Shown here: one piece after another, positions 35,908 to 44,399 of the stretch
How the letters are laid out: each line of letters opens with the position of its first letter
How positions within the stretch are numbered: position 1 is the stretch's first letter
Assembly: GCF_014644295.1 (NCBI RefSeq)
Contig: NZ_BMKK01000008.1
Location: 62,001-126,000, forward strand
Reading direction: 5' to 3'
Source: Emticicia aquatilis
Lineage (GTDB): Bacteria > Bacteroidota > Bacteroidia > Cytophagales > Spirosomataceae
Length of the DNA: 64,000 nucleotides
Position numbers and translations under genes: made by a program
The notes under the pieces: model-generated
Told to the model about the DNA's origin: nothing
The model's input: only the letters and a program-made list of their open reading frames with translations
Database searches by the model: none

Positions 35908-37245
35908 ATGAAAACAAGCAACGAAAATAACCGTAGTAATTCCCCATTAGGGGGTGGGGGGTCTCCACTTACATCACTCAATGTGTTGAATTTCTCAGGC
36001 GTTCAGATGCGTACTTTCCACATAACGTGGTTTACATTCTTCATGTGTTTTTTTGGATGGTTTGGTCTTGCACCACTCATGCCAACCATTCGTGAAGACT
36101 TAGGACTTACCAAAGCACAAGTAGGCAATACGCTCATTGCAGCGGTTTCGGCTACTATTATTGCACGTTTGCTAATCGGTCGTTTGTGTGATACTTGGGG
36201 GCCACGCAAAACTTACACGGCTCTACTTATTTTCTCGGCCATTCCAGTGTATTTGGTGGGTTTATCGCACAGCTACGAAACATTCTTGCTATTCAGATTA
36301 GCCATCGGGGTAATCGGTGCTTCATTTGTCATTACCCAATACCATACTTCGGTTATGTTTGCTCCCAATATCAAAGGCACAGCCAATGCCGTAGCAGGAG
36401 GTTGGGGAAATTTGGGCGGAGGAATTACGAATATGCTTATGCCCGTAATTTTTGCTGGAATCGTTGGTCTTGGTTATACAAAAGGCGAGGCTTGGCGTTT
36501 GGCCATGATTGTACCAGGTACATTGCTGCTAATCAGTGCATTTTTATATTATAAATTCACGAAAGATACGCCCGCAGGAAACTACGAAGACATCAACCGT
36601 GAGGTTGCCAAGAAAGAAAAGCCAAACACTATGGAAGTAGTAAAAGATTGGAGAGTGTGGGCTTTGGCTTTTTCTTACTCAATATGTTTCGGAATGGAAA
36701 TCACATTCGATAACGTGGCTGCACTTCACTTTGTCGATAACTTTGGCGTTGACCAAAAACTGGCTGGGCTATTAGCAGGGCTTTTTGGATTCATGAATAT
36801 TTTTGCTCGTGCCTTAGGTGGCATTTGGGCTGATAAAATAGGTAAGAAAAACGGACTTTCGGGTAAAGGAAAACTTTTAGCAGTTTTAATTGCAATCGAG
36901 GGTATCGGTTTAATCTTATTTGCTGGTTCTACTTCACTGCCTTTGGCTATTGCTTCAATGGTTTTGTTTGCTTTATTTCTGAAAATGGCCAATGGTGCAA
37001 CCTACGCTCTCACTCCTTTCATCAATGCACAAAATGTAGGCTTAGTAGCTGGTATTGTTGGGGCTGGTGGAAATATCGGCGGAATGTTGATGGGCTTTCT
37101 ATTCAAATCAGAGAACCTTACTTACGCTGATGCATTTGGGTATATCGGCTACGCCGCAATTGTAGCTGCATTCTTGATTTTAATAACTAAGTTTTCAAAG
37201 GAAGCCAAAGCTGCAAAGACAATTTTAGAGGAAGAATTGGTTTAA
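35908..37245 (+). CDS. narK: MFS nitrate/nitrite transporter
   Basis: 445 residues with 12 predicted membrane segments, NarK/NrtP family. Family signatures are FGWFGLAPLMPTIREDLGLT at segment 1, the motif GRLCDTWGPRKTYTALLI, and two nitrate-signature Gly-rich helices: AVAGGWGNLGGGITNMLMP near residue 165 and GIVGAGGNIGGMLMGFLF near 388. Residues about 11-20 (NSPLGGGGSP) are encoded by an in-frame palindromic repeat in the disordered N terminus. It imports nitrate and may export nitrite. A 41-base gap separates it from nasA in the same direction, so they are likely co-transcribed. Confidence 0.95.
   Translation: MKTSNENNRSNSPLGGGGSPLTSLNVLNFSGVQMRTFHITWFTFFMCFFGWFGLAPLMPTIREDLGLTKAQVGNTLIAAVSATIIARLLIGRLCDTWGPRKTYTALLIFSAIPVYLVGLSHSYETFLLFRLAIGVIGASFVITQYHTSVMFAPNIKGTANAVAGGWGNLGGGITNMLMPVIFAGIVGLGYTKGEAWRLAMIVPGTLLLISAFLYYKFTKDTPAGNYEDINREVAKKEKPNTMEVVKDWRVWALAFSYSICFGMEITFDNVAALHFVDNFGVDQKLAGLLAGLFGFMNIFARALGGIWADKIGKKNGLSGKGKLLAVLIAIEGIGLILFAGSTSLPLAIASMVLFALFLKMANGATYALTPFINAQNVGLVAGIVGAGGNIGGMLMGFLFKSENLTYADAFGYIGYAAIVAAFLILITKFSKEAKAAKTILEEELV
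35940..35963. repeat. In-frame palindromic repeat in the narK N terminus
   Basis: TTCCCCATTAGGGGGTGGGG plus GGGT, encoding NSPLGGGG near the start of NarK. Third coding copy of this family in the cluster. Confidence 0.7.
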
Positions 37246-37286
37246 ATGGAAGGTTGAGGTCTTGAATTATCAAATTAAGTACGATT

Positions 37287-40200
37287 ATGCAAAATAACAG
37301 AAATATTACATCTCCTACAGCTGGAAAGAGCTTTAAAACCACGTGTTGCTACTGTGGAGTAGGCTGTGGAATCATAGCCACCGATTTGGGTAATGGAAAA
37401 ATAAATGTAGAAGGTGATAAAGACCACCCAGTTAACCGAGGGATGCTCTGCTCGAAAGGTATGAATTTGCACTATACCGTCAATGATAAGTCAGACCGAT
37501 TGTTATACCCACAAATGCGAATGAATCGGAGTATGCCGATGCAACGTACCACTTGGGACGAAGCTCTGGAGCGTACTGCTGCTATTTTCAAGACCTTTAT
37601 CAGAAAATACGGCCCCGATTCGGTTGGTATTTACGTTTCGGGACAATGCCTTACAGAGGAATATTACCTTTGGAATAAACTCATGAAAGGCTTCATTGGC
37701 TCCAATAATATCGACACCAATTCTCGTTTGTGTATGTCGTCGGCGGTGGTTGGGTATAAACTCTCGTTGGGTGAAGATTCTGTGCCAGTTTGTTATGATG
37801 ATATTGAGCAGTCAGACTGTATTTTGGTCGAAGGGGCAAACCCAGCTTGGTGTCATCCAATTATTTGGCGTAGGGTAGAGGCTCATAAGGCTGCCAACCC
37901 AAATGTAAAAATCATCACAGTTGACCCTCGTCGAACGCAAACTGCTACTTCATCGGATATTCATTTGCAAATTAATCCAGGCACTGACGTAACGCTAAAT
38001 CATGCTATTGGACGAATTTTAATCGAAAATAATTGGATTGATAATGACTTCATTCAAAATCATACCGATGGGTTTGAAGATTATAAAACAAAGGTTTTTG
38101 AAAGAACCCTCGCCGAATCAGCCGAAATTTGTGGCGTTGATGAAAAACTAATCGTCAAAACAGCCTCATTCATTGCCAAAGCCAAAGGTTTTCTTTCGAT
38201 GTGGACAATGGGACTTAACCAGTCGGTAATTGGAGTAAATAAAAATCTTTCGTTGATTAATCTAAGTCTGATTAATGGTAAAATTGGTAAGCCAGGAAAT
38301 GGTCCATTTTCACTCACTGGTCAACCTAATGCCATGGGTGGCCGTGAAGTTGGTGGACTGGCAAATATGCTGGCATCGCACCGTGAAATTGCCAACCCCA
38401 TTCACAGACTCGAAATGGAAGAGTTTTGGGGAGGAACAACGATTTCTGATAAAATCGGGCTTACTGCTACCGAAATGTTTAAGGGTTTAGAAGAAGGAAA
38501 ACTAAAAGCCATTTGGATTGTTTGTACAAACCCAATGGTGAGTCTTCCCGATGCTCGAATGGCCGAACTGGCCATGAAAAATGCCAAATTTGTGGTAGTT
38601 CAAGATGTTTCTAACAAAGCCGATACAATAAAATTTGCCGATGTGGTGCTTCCTGCGGCTGCTTGGGCAGAAAAAGAAGGCACCATGACCAACGCCGAGC
38701 GGAGAATTACGCACCTCAGCAAAGTTATAGATGCTCCAGAAGAAGCCTTGCCCGATGCCGAAATCATCTGTCGATTTGCCGCAAAAATGGGCTGGAAAAA
38801 TAAATTTACCTACAATAATTTCGGCGAAATATATAAGGAATACACCGAAACTACTCGTGGAACTAATATAGACGTAACGGGCGTGAGTTATGAATTATTG
38901 AAAGAAAGGACTGTGCAATGGCCGTTTAAGAGTTCTGAGTTTAGAGTTGAAAGTGCTGAGTTAGAAAACTCAAAACTCAGAAGCGGAACGCCGCCTGCTC
39001 TTAACTCAGAACTAAACCTTGGTACTCAAAGGCTTTTTGAACGTGGCGAATTTTACACTCCCAACAAACGTGCAAAGATTCATGCCGTGCCCGACGAAAA
39101 TCTCTCCGAGAAATTGACCGAAGATTTTCCTTTGATTTTGCTCACCGGTCGTATTCGTGACCAATGGCACACCATGACCAAAACCGCACGAGTGAATAAA
39201 CTGAATCAGCACATTCCTACGCCATTTGTAGAAATTCACCCAAAAGATGCACAAAAACGGGGGATTGAAGAGGGAGAAATCGTAGAAGTGAACGGAAATC
39301 GGGGGAGCGTAAAAGTAAAGGCAAAAATTACTGACGAAGTAAAACAAGGTACATGCTTTTTACCAATGCACTGGGGCCGAATTTTGGGCAATGATTTTGG
39401 CCGTGCCAACAATATCACAAATGTTTTGGTCGATGCTCGTTCAAAAGAACCAGATTTTAAATTCTCAGCCGTCGAGATAGCGAAATATGTAAAACTAAAA
39501 GAAAAAATCATCATTATCGGGGCAGGCTCGGCTGGACTGGGTTTTATTGCTGCTTACCGAAAACTCAATCAAACCGATGATATTGAGGTGTTTTCAAAAG
39601 AAATTTATCCATTTTATAACCGTGTAATGTTGCCCGATTATATCAGCGGAACTCAATCGTGGGAACAACTCGTGAAACTTCGAGAAGACCAATTTGAAGA
39701 AAATAATATTAAAGTTCATAGAGGAATAGGTATCAATCATATCGACCGCAAAAATAAAGTAGTGGTAGATGATTTGGGCAACGAACACACTTACGATAAA
39801 CTGTTTCTTGGCATGGGAAGTCAGGCGTTTATGCCCAAAAATTTCCCGAAAATGGCAGGAGTTTTCAATATGCGAAGCCGTTTAGATGCCGATACTTTAT
39901 TACCATTTCTCAAGCCGTTGCCCGAGCGAAGTCGAGGGCAACAAGGAGACAGTCTTCTGTGGGTGAGCGAAGCCGAACCCAACCGAAGGCAGGTTGTAAT
40001 CGTAGGCGGTGGGCTTTTAGGCCTCGAAATGGCTGCTTCATTAAGAGAAATCAATGTAAACGTAACTGTTGTGCAGCGTATAGGCCGCTTTATGGACCGT
40101 CAACTTGATGCACTGGGTAGTGATATTTTACACGAAGAAATCGTGGCTCGTGGAATTGATGTGTATTACAACGATGAAGTTGAGCAGTTTTACGGGACAA

Positions 40201-40961
40201 ACAAAATCGAAGGTGTTCGCCTAAAATCAGGTCAAAAATTAGAGTGCAATGCCATTATTGTAGCCGCTGGTACGGTTCCAACCATTCAATTGGCTAAAGA
40301 AGCAGGTTTAGAATGCAATCGTGGCGTGGTGGTTAATGACTATTTGCAAACTTCTGACCCTGATATTTTTGCCTGTGGCGAGATAGCCGAATGGAAAAAA
40401 CAAATGTGGGGCATTACGGCCGCCGCCGAGCAGCAAGCCGAAGTAGTAGCTAAATTTCTGGCAGGCGATTTATCAAGTTTCTACAAAGGCAGCCTTTCTA
40501 TGAATCTTTTGAAAATGCACGGCCTTAATCTATGTTCATTGGGCGTAGTCGAAATTCCTTCTGGAGCTACTGATTATGAGGAGGTTACGTTTATTGATAA
40601 AGCCAAGCATTATTACAAAAAATGTATCATTCATAACGATAGGTTGGTTGGAGCTATCCTGATTGGCGATAAATCGGAGTTTCTCGAATTCAGAGATTTA
40701 ATAGCCAATGGAATAGAACTCTCAGAAAAACGTTTGGCTTTACTTCGTTCGGGCAAAACCTCCGAGCCAGTTTTGGGAAAATTAGTTTGTTCGTGCAACA
40801 ATGTTGGACAGGGAAATCTCCAAAACGCTATCAAAGGCGGATGCACTGATTTTGCTCAACTTTGCCAAAAAACAGGAGCAGGAACAGGCTGCGGAAGTTG
40901 CCGCCCCGAAGTCAGAATGATTTTGGAGAATGTTGGGAAAGAGGCATTGGTGGAGGTTTAA
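37287..40961 (+). CDS. nasA: Assimilatory nitrate reductase fused to FAD/NAD oxidoreductase and BFD domain
   Basis: 1224 residues; typical NasA is about 700-900. An N-terminal [4Fe-4S] ligand set (C20-x2-C23-x3-C27, C55 in GMLCSKG) and the bis-MGD catalytic domain occupy 1-545, and the dinucleotide-binding domain about 615-730 (LILLTGRIRDQWHTMTKTAR). A NirB/NasB-like FAD/NAD module follows (735-1140: IIIIGAGSAGLGFI; VVIVGGGLLGLEMA), then a C-terminal BFD [2Fe-2S] domain (CSCNNVGQGNL; GTGCGSCRPEV). One chain thus carries NAD(P)H-to-nitrate electron flow. Two linkers hold palindromic-repeat-derived insertions, near residues 549-590 and 873-900. Confidence 0.93.
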   Translation: MQNNRNITSPTAGKSFKTTCCYCGVGCGIIATDLGNGKINVEGDKDHPVNRGMLCSKGMNLHYTVNDKSDRLLYPQMRMNRSMPMQRTTWDEALERTAAIFKTFIRKYGPDSVGIYVSGQCLTEEYYLWNKLMKGFIGSNNIDTNSRLCMSSAVVGYKLSLGEDSVPVCYDDIEQSDCILVEGANPAWCHPIIWRRVEAHKAANPNVKIITVDPRRTQTATSSDIHLQINPGTDVTLNHAIGRILIENNWIDNDFIQNHTDGFEDYKTKVFERTLAESAEICGVDEKLIVKTASFIAKAKGFLSMWTMGLNQSVIGVNKNLSLINLSLINGKIGKPGNGPFSLTGQPNAMGGREVGGLANMLASHREIANPIHRLEMEEFWGGTTISDKIGLTATEMFKGLEEGKLKAIWIVCTNPMVSLPDARMAELAMKNAKFVVVQDVSNKADTIKFADVVLPAAAWAEKEGTMTNAERRITHLSKVIDAPEEALPDAEIICRFAAKMGWKNKFTYNNFGEIYKEYTETTRGTNIDVTGVSYELLKERTVQWPFKSSEFRVESAELENSKLRSGTPPALNSELNLGTQRLFERGEFYTPNKRAKIHAVPDENLSEKLTEDFPLILLTGRIRDQWHTMTKTARVNKLNQHIPTPFVEIHPKDAQKRGIEEGEIVEVNGNRGSVKVKAKITDEVKQGTCFLPMHWGRILGNDFGRANNITNVLVDARSKEPDFKFSAVEIAKYVKLKEKIIIIGAGSAGLGFIAAYRKLNQTDDIEVFSKEIYPFYNRVMLPDYISGTQSWEQLVKLREDQFEENNIKVHRGIGINHIDRKNKVVVDDLGNEHTYDKLFLGMGSQAFMPKNFPKMAGVFNMRSRLDADTLLPFLKPLPERSRGQQGDSLLWVSEAEPNRRQVVIVGGGLLGLEMAASLREINVNVTVVQRIGRFMDRQLDALGSDILHEEIVARGIDVYYNDEVEQFYGTNKIEGVRLKSGQKLECNAIIVAAGTVPTIQLAKEAGLECNRGVVVNDYLQTSDPDIFACGEIAEWKKQMWGITAAAEQQAEVVAKFLAGDLSSFYKGSLSMNLLKMHGLNLCSLGVVEIPSGATDYEEVTFIDKAKHYYKKCIIHNDRLVGAILIGDKSEFLEFRDLIANGIELSEKRLALLRSGKTSEPVLGKLVCSCNNVGQGNLQNAIKGGCTDFAQLCQKTGAGTGCGSCRPEVRMILENVGKEALVEV
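38931..39014. repeat. In-frame palindromic insertion in nasA, linker 1
   Basis: Arms AGTTCTGAGTTTA (38931) and TTAACTCAGAACT (near 39002) are inverted with one mismatch and enclose GCGGAACGCCGCC (38984-38996), the core also found at 3225 and 49884. It is read through in frame (SSEFRVESAELENSKLRSGT) between the catalytic and dinucleotide-binding domains. Confidence 0.75.
39909..39992. repeat. In-frame palindromic insertion in nasA, linker 2
   Basis: TGCCC-GAGCGAAGTCGA-GGGCA followed by GGGTGAGCGAAGCCGAACCC. GAGCGAAGTCGAGGG-type repeats are common intergenic palindromes in Bacteroidota; here they encode LPERSRGQQGDSLLWVSEAE just before the NAD-binding VVIVGGG strand. Confidence 0.75.
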
Positions 40962-40984
40962 AAATGCAATTAATCAAAAATAAA

Positions 40985-41023
40985 ACTCCCCTTTAGGGGA
41001 CGGTCCGACGATTCGGTGGGGTC
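40985..41023. repeat. Composite palindromic repeat abutting the next start codon
   Basis: ACTCCCCTTTAGGGGACGGT continues as CCGACGATTCGGTGGGGTC and ends directly at the ATG of the rubredoxin-tailed gene. It is the reverse complement of the element at 34011-34052. Confidence 0.7.
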
Positions 41024-42490
41024 ATGAAAGATTTTTACACAGTCAGAATAAATTTTAAAGGCGGAATTGCTTCGCCTGGTGAGTTGAAATATATTTTAGA
41101 AGCGGCTCAAGAGTCGCAGGTTGATGAGGTGCGTTTTGGACTTCGTCAGCAGTTAATTTTTCACTTGCCGCACCCATTTGCTCGAATTTTCGAGCAGAAA
41201 ATGTTGACTCAGAATATTACGTTTCAATCAGACGATAATGTTTATCCGAATATCATTAGTTCGTACGTAGCCGAAGAAGTTTTTCAGAAAGGCAATTGGC
41301 TAACCGAAGGCATCTACAAAGATATTCTCGATTTGTTTGATTATGATGCCAAACTAAAAATTAACCTATCGGATAACCAGCAAAGTTTTACGCCTTACTT
41401 TTCGGGACATCTCAATTTTATAGCCTCTACAAATCCAAATTTTTGGTATTTATACATTCGACTTCCAAAAACCAATAAAATTTTTAGTTTCGAGAAACTC
41501 ATTTTCTCAAACGAAATTCCAAAACTTTGTAAGTTTTTAGAAGAAAAGATTGCAGGTAAAGAACAACAATTCGAAAATAATATCGACCAACTTTTTAGTA
41601 ATATTCCATCGTTTATTTCACTCGAAAAAGAGACCGAACTCGAACCTGCCAAATTTACATTACCATACTACGAAGGTTTCAATCGCTATGGTAAAAAATC
41701 TTGGCTCGGAATCTATCGCCGAAATGAATATTTCAAAGTGAAATTTTTAATAAAACTATGTGAACTTTGTCAAGAAACCAAAATCGGTGAGATATGCCTC
41801 ACACCATTCAAATCATTGATTATCAAAGGTATTGATGAAGTCAGTCGTGGAAAATGGAGTAATTTGCTTTCAGCATTCAACATCAATGTGCGTCATGCCG
41901 CCAATGAGCTGAATTGGCAAGTTGAAGATGACTCAGACGAAGCTCTTCTTCTAAAACTTGATTTAGTCAAAACCTTCGATGAGCAGGATTTACGAACTTT
42001 TGGTCTTTGCTTTGGTATAAAAACTCGGCCACGTACCGAGGTTTATGCCTCGATTATGGTGCAACGTCGCCGTTTTAAACTTTTTAATGCCATTCCGCTG
42101 CATTATGTTTATGATATTTCATATACCGAAGATTTCAATCCGAATGGACGTACAAAAAAGTATTTCGAGACAAGTATTTTACGTTTTAACCTCAACGAAC
42201 AACTACGTAGAAGTGTACTGGAATACAATAAAATGATTGCCGAAGATGCCATCAAAGCAGCAGGATTACGTGATGACCACAAAGAAGAAGAACTTGCCAA
42301 GCCAAGCACCAAAAAAGTACATCAGTGCAAACATTGCTTTACCATTTACGATTCAGATTTTGGTGATTTATTGAATGATATTCCTGCGGGTGTGCCTTTT
42401 TCAAAACTTCCTGCTACCTACACTTGCCCAACTTGCGAGGCTGATAAAAAGGATTTTAAGGTAGTACAAGTAAAAATGGAAATTATTTAA
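41024..42490 (+). CDS. Nitrite/sulfite reductase-like protein with C-terminal rubredoxin domain
   Basis: 488 residues. The N terminus (VRINFKGGIASPGELKYILE, then RFGLRQQLIFHL) matches the ferredoxin-like half domain of nitrite/sulfite reductases, and a second such half seems to begin near residue 225. I cannot find the sirohaem/[4Fe-4S] ligand pattern C-x5-C...C-x3-C in the middle, so catalysis as a reductase is doubtful. The last 55 residues are rubredoxin-like with two CxxC knuckles (CKHC near 435, CPTC near 467) and a DFGDLLNDIPAGVPFSKLP loop. It directly follows nasA and probably passes electrons in nitrate or nitrite reduction; that role is inference. Confidence 0.7.
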   Translation: MKDFYTVRINFKGGIASPGELKYILEAAQESQVDEVRFGLRQQLIFHLPHPFARIFEQKMLTQNITFQSDDNVYPNIISSYVAEEVFQKGNWLTEGIYKDILDLFDYDAKLKINLSDNQQSFTPYFSGHLNFIASTNPNFWYLYIRLPKTNKIFSFEKLIFSNEIPKLCKFLEEKIAGKEQQFENNIDQLFSNIPSFISLEKETELEPAKFTLPYYEGFNRYGKKSWLGIYRRNEYFKVKFLIKLCELCQETKIGEICLTPFKSLIIKGIDEVSRGKWSNLLSAFNINVRHAANELNWQVEDDSDEALLLKLDLVKTFDEQDLRTFGLCFGIKTRPRTEVYASIMVQRRRFKLFNAIPLHYVYDISYTEDFNPNGRTKKYFETSILRFNLNEQLRRSVLEYNKMIAEDAIKAAGLRDDHKEEELAKPSTKKVHQCKHCFTIYDSDFGDLLNDIPAGVPFSKLPATYTCPTCEADKKDFKVVQVKMEII

Positions 42491-42496
42491 AAAAAG

Positions 42497-42574
42497 ACCA
42501 CGGAGGCATGGATTACACGAATTCACACAGAGAAATTACTCCATGATAATCTATGTAATCCGTGTCTCCGTGGT
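42497..42574. repeat. Palindromic repeat, ACCACGGAGGCA family (copy 1)
   Basis: ACCACGGAGGCATGGATTAC at 42497 pairs with GTAATCCGTGTCTCCGTGGT ending at 42574. It follows the stop of the rubredoxin-tailed gene and may act as a terminator. A second copy is at 48023-48103. Confidence 0.8.
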
Positions 42575-42708
42575 AAATAAAAATATGTTTTCTATACTTA
42601 AAAGAATTCTTTGGCATAGATTTTCGTTAGTTTTGTGTAAATAATGGTTATTAGTCAGTCAACTCCCTAAGCAACCCAATCATAGAGTTAGGAAAGAAAA
42701 CTTTACAG

Positions 42709-42744
42709 CTGTGGACTTGTCGACTATTGACCGTGGACTTTTAA
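42709..42744 (+). repeat. GTGGAC repeat upstream of the thioredoxin-like gene (copy 1)
   Basis: CTGTGGACTTGTCGACTATT continues as GACCGTGGACTTTTAAC. A related sequence lies at 53770-53804 upstream of arginine deiminase, in the same orientation to the gene and ending 11-13 bases before its ATG. Confidence 0.55.
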
Positions 42745-42755
42745 CAAACAAAACT

Positions 42756-44021
42756 ATGTTGAAGAATTTTATTTTTTTGCTGCTTTTTCCAGTCATCACG
42801 TTTGCTCAAAAAACAGTTGGTTTTTCGATGCCAGATAGTGCCGATATTTTTGTAGAATACGGCGATGGAAATATCTTAAAAAAAGCTACTGATTTAATCG
42901 AAAACCCTGATGCTCAAGCCTTTTTAGTAGATTTTCATAAGAAATACCCCAATACATTCGATAAAGACATTCGTTATGTTCATTTGATTTCAGCTAATGT
43001 TGATGATTGGGAAATGAAACTTTACGACGAGCGAAAAAGTCAATTAAATTTCCTAAAAAACTACCCAAATCTTGCTAAACTCAATCCCGAGTTTCAGTCT
43101 TTGGTGGAAGCCAATATCCGTTGGAATTACTGGCATTTATTACTCGCTTACTCAATCATACGCAGTAATATCGATACAAAACTTACGCGTGTGGTCTCAC
43201 TTCCTGCCGTAATGACCGAAGAACTCGACCCTGCAAAAATTAATGACGAAAAACTCATGATGGTCGAAAGTTATCGCAATTTCTTGCCGTTTTTCGTGAC
43301 TTACTTCAATTCACAAGAACAAAAGTTTGTTAAATATTCCGACCAAGTAAAGGCTATTTCAGATAAAGGAAACTATGCCCAAAAATACCTCAAAGGACAA
43401 GTTTTAGATTATACACTCACCAAATTGCTTTATGATAACTGCGGGAAAATCACGGCATCATCAGCCAAATTTTGGATTAGCCAAGTCGCGGCCAATGATT
43501 ACCGAAATATGCTCTTGAATCATTGCAAAGAAACACTCAATAAGAAAGAAGAAGTTGCTAAAAAGAAAGACGAAGGCAAAGATAAATTACCACTTGGCAA
43601 CGATTATCCAGTTTTGACAGGAATAGATGGTAAACAGTTTAATTTTGCTAAATATAAAGGCAAAGTAGTTTATGTTGATTTTTGGGCGAGTTGGTGTGGG
43701 CCATGTCGTGCAGAATTTCCATTTTCAAAAAAGATACATGATGGCTTAACAGAGAAACAAAAGAAAAACATTGTTTTCTTGTATGTTTCGATTGATGAAG
43801 ACCCAAATAACTGGAAAAGTGCGATTGATAATTTGAAACTAAATAATGGCGACCACGGAATTTCGGAAGGTGGTTGGGCTTCGGGTGTTTGTCAGAAATA
43901 CAAAATCAATAGTATTCCACGTTATATGATTATTGACAAGAGTGGAACAATTGTTCGCCCAGAAGCACCTCGTCCGAGTAGTCCTGAAACTTTAGATTTG
44001 CTTTTGAAGTTAATGGAATAG
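42756..44021 (+). CDS. TlpA/ResA-like thioredoxin-fold protein, exported
   Basis: 421 residues from the ATG at 42756, chosen because the signal peptide (LKNFIFLLLFPVITFAQ) begins there; an open frame from 42711 runs through a repeat. Residues 20-270 are a helical domain of no family I recognise. Residues 285-420 are thioredoxin-like, with the active site in VDFWASWCGPCRAEFP and the cis-Pro region YKINSIPRYMIID. It is probably a periplasmic thiol-disulfide reductase, as with other Bacteroidota TlpA-like proteins fused to an N-terminal helical domain. The target is unknown. Confidence 0.85.
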   Translation: MLKNFIFLLLFPVITFAQKTVGFSMPDSADIFVEYGDGNILKKATDLIENPDAQAFLVDFHKKYPNTFDKDIRYVHLISANVDDWEMKLYDERKSQLNFLKNYPNLAKLNPEFQSLVEANIRWNYWHLLLAYSIIRSNIDTKLTRVVSLPAVMTEELDPAKINDEKLMMVESYRNFLPFFVTYFNSQEQKFVKYSDQVKAISDKGNYAQKYLKGQVLDYTLTKLLYDNCGKITASSAKFWISQVAANDYRNMLLNHCKETLNKKEEVAKKKDEGKDKLPLGNDYPVLTGIDGKQFNFAKYKGKVVYVDFWASWCGPCRAEFPFSKKIHDGLTEKQKKNIVFLYVSIDEDPNNWKSAIDNLKLNNGDHGISEGGWASGVCQKYKINSIPRYMIIDKSGTIVRPEAPRPSSPETLDLLLKLME

Positions 44022-44078
44022 AAAGATGTTGTAAGTGAAGGCACAGACAATGACTTGTGAAAGTTCATTCAAATAATT

Positions 44079-44110
44079 TTGCAAGTTTTTCTAATCTTAG
44101 TGTAACTTTG
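44079..44110 (+). promoter_or_regulatory. Promoter of the DUF4834-DoxX-deacetylase operon
   Basis: TTG at 44079-44081 and TAACTTTG at 44103-44110, 21 bases apart, fit the Bacteroidota consensus. The first ATG is at 44131. Confidence 0.7.
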
Positions 44111-44130
44111 TTTTATAAAATTCAGATTCG

Positions 44131-44364
44131 ATGAAATATATCATATTAATTCTGTTGGCGATTGCATTTGTACCTGCCATTCGCCGATTTTTATTCGAGA
44201 TTTTGGTAGGAAATCAAATTGCCAAACAACAAAAACGCTATAACGATTTCATGGAAAAAGAGCGTGGCAAAGAAGGTGAAATTAAGGTGAAAACACCACC
44301 AACGAATTCAAAAAGCAAAGGCTTTGAAGGTGGTCAGTACGTTGATTATGAAGAAGTTAAGTAG
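44131..44364 (+). CDS. Small membrane protein, DUF4834 family
   Basis: 77 residues. One N-terminal membrane helix (YIILILLAIAFVPAIRRFLFEILVG) is followed by a basic, polar tail that ends in FEGGQYVDYEEVK. The closing G-x-Y-V-D-Y-E-E motif is typical of DUF4834, a small Bacteroidota-only family of unknown function. It sits 20 bases after a good promoter and 35 bases before the DoxX gene. Start is unambiguous. Confidence 0.8.
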   Translation: MKYIILILLAIAFVPAIRRFLFEILVGNQIAKQQKRYNDFMEKERGKEGEIKVKTPPTNSKSKGFEGGQYVDYEEVK

Positions 44365-44399
44365 AGCAGTTTGCTAAATTGTTCATTTTATAAATTAAT

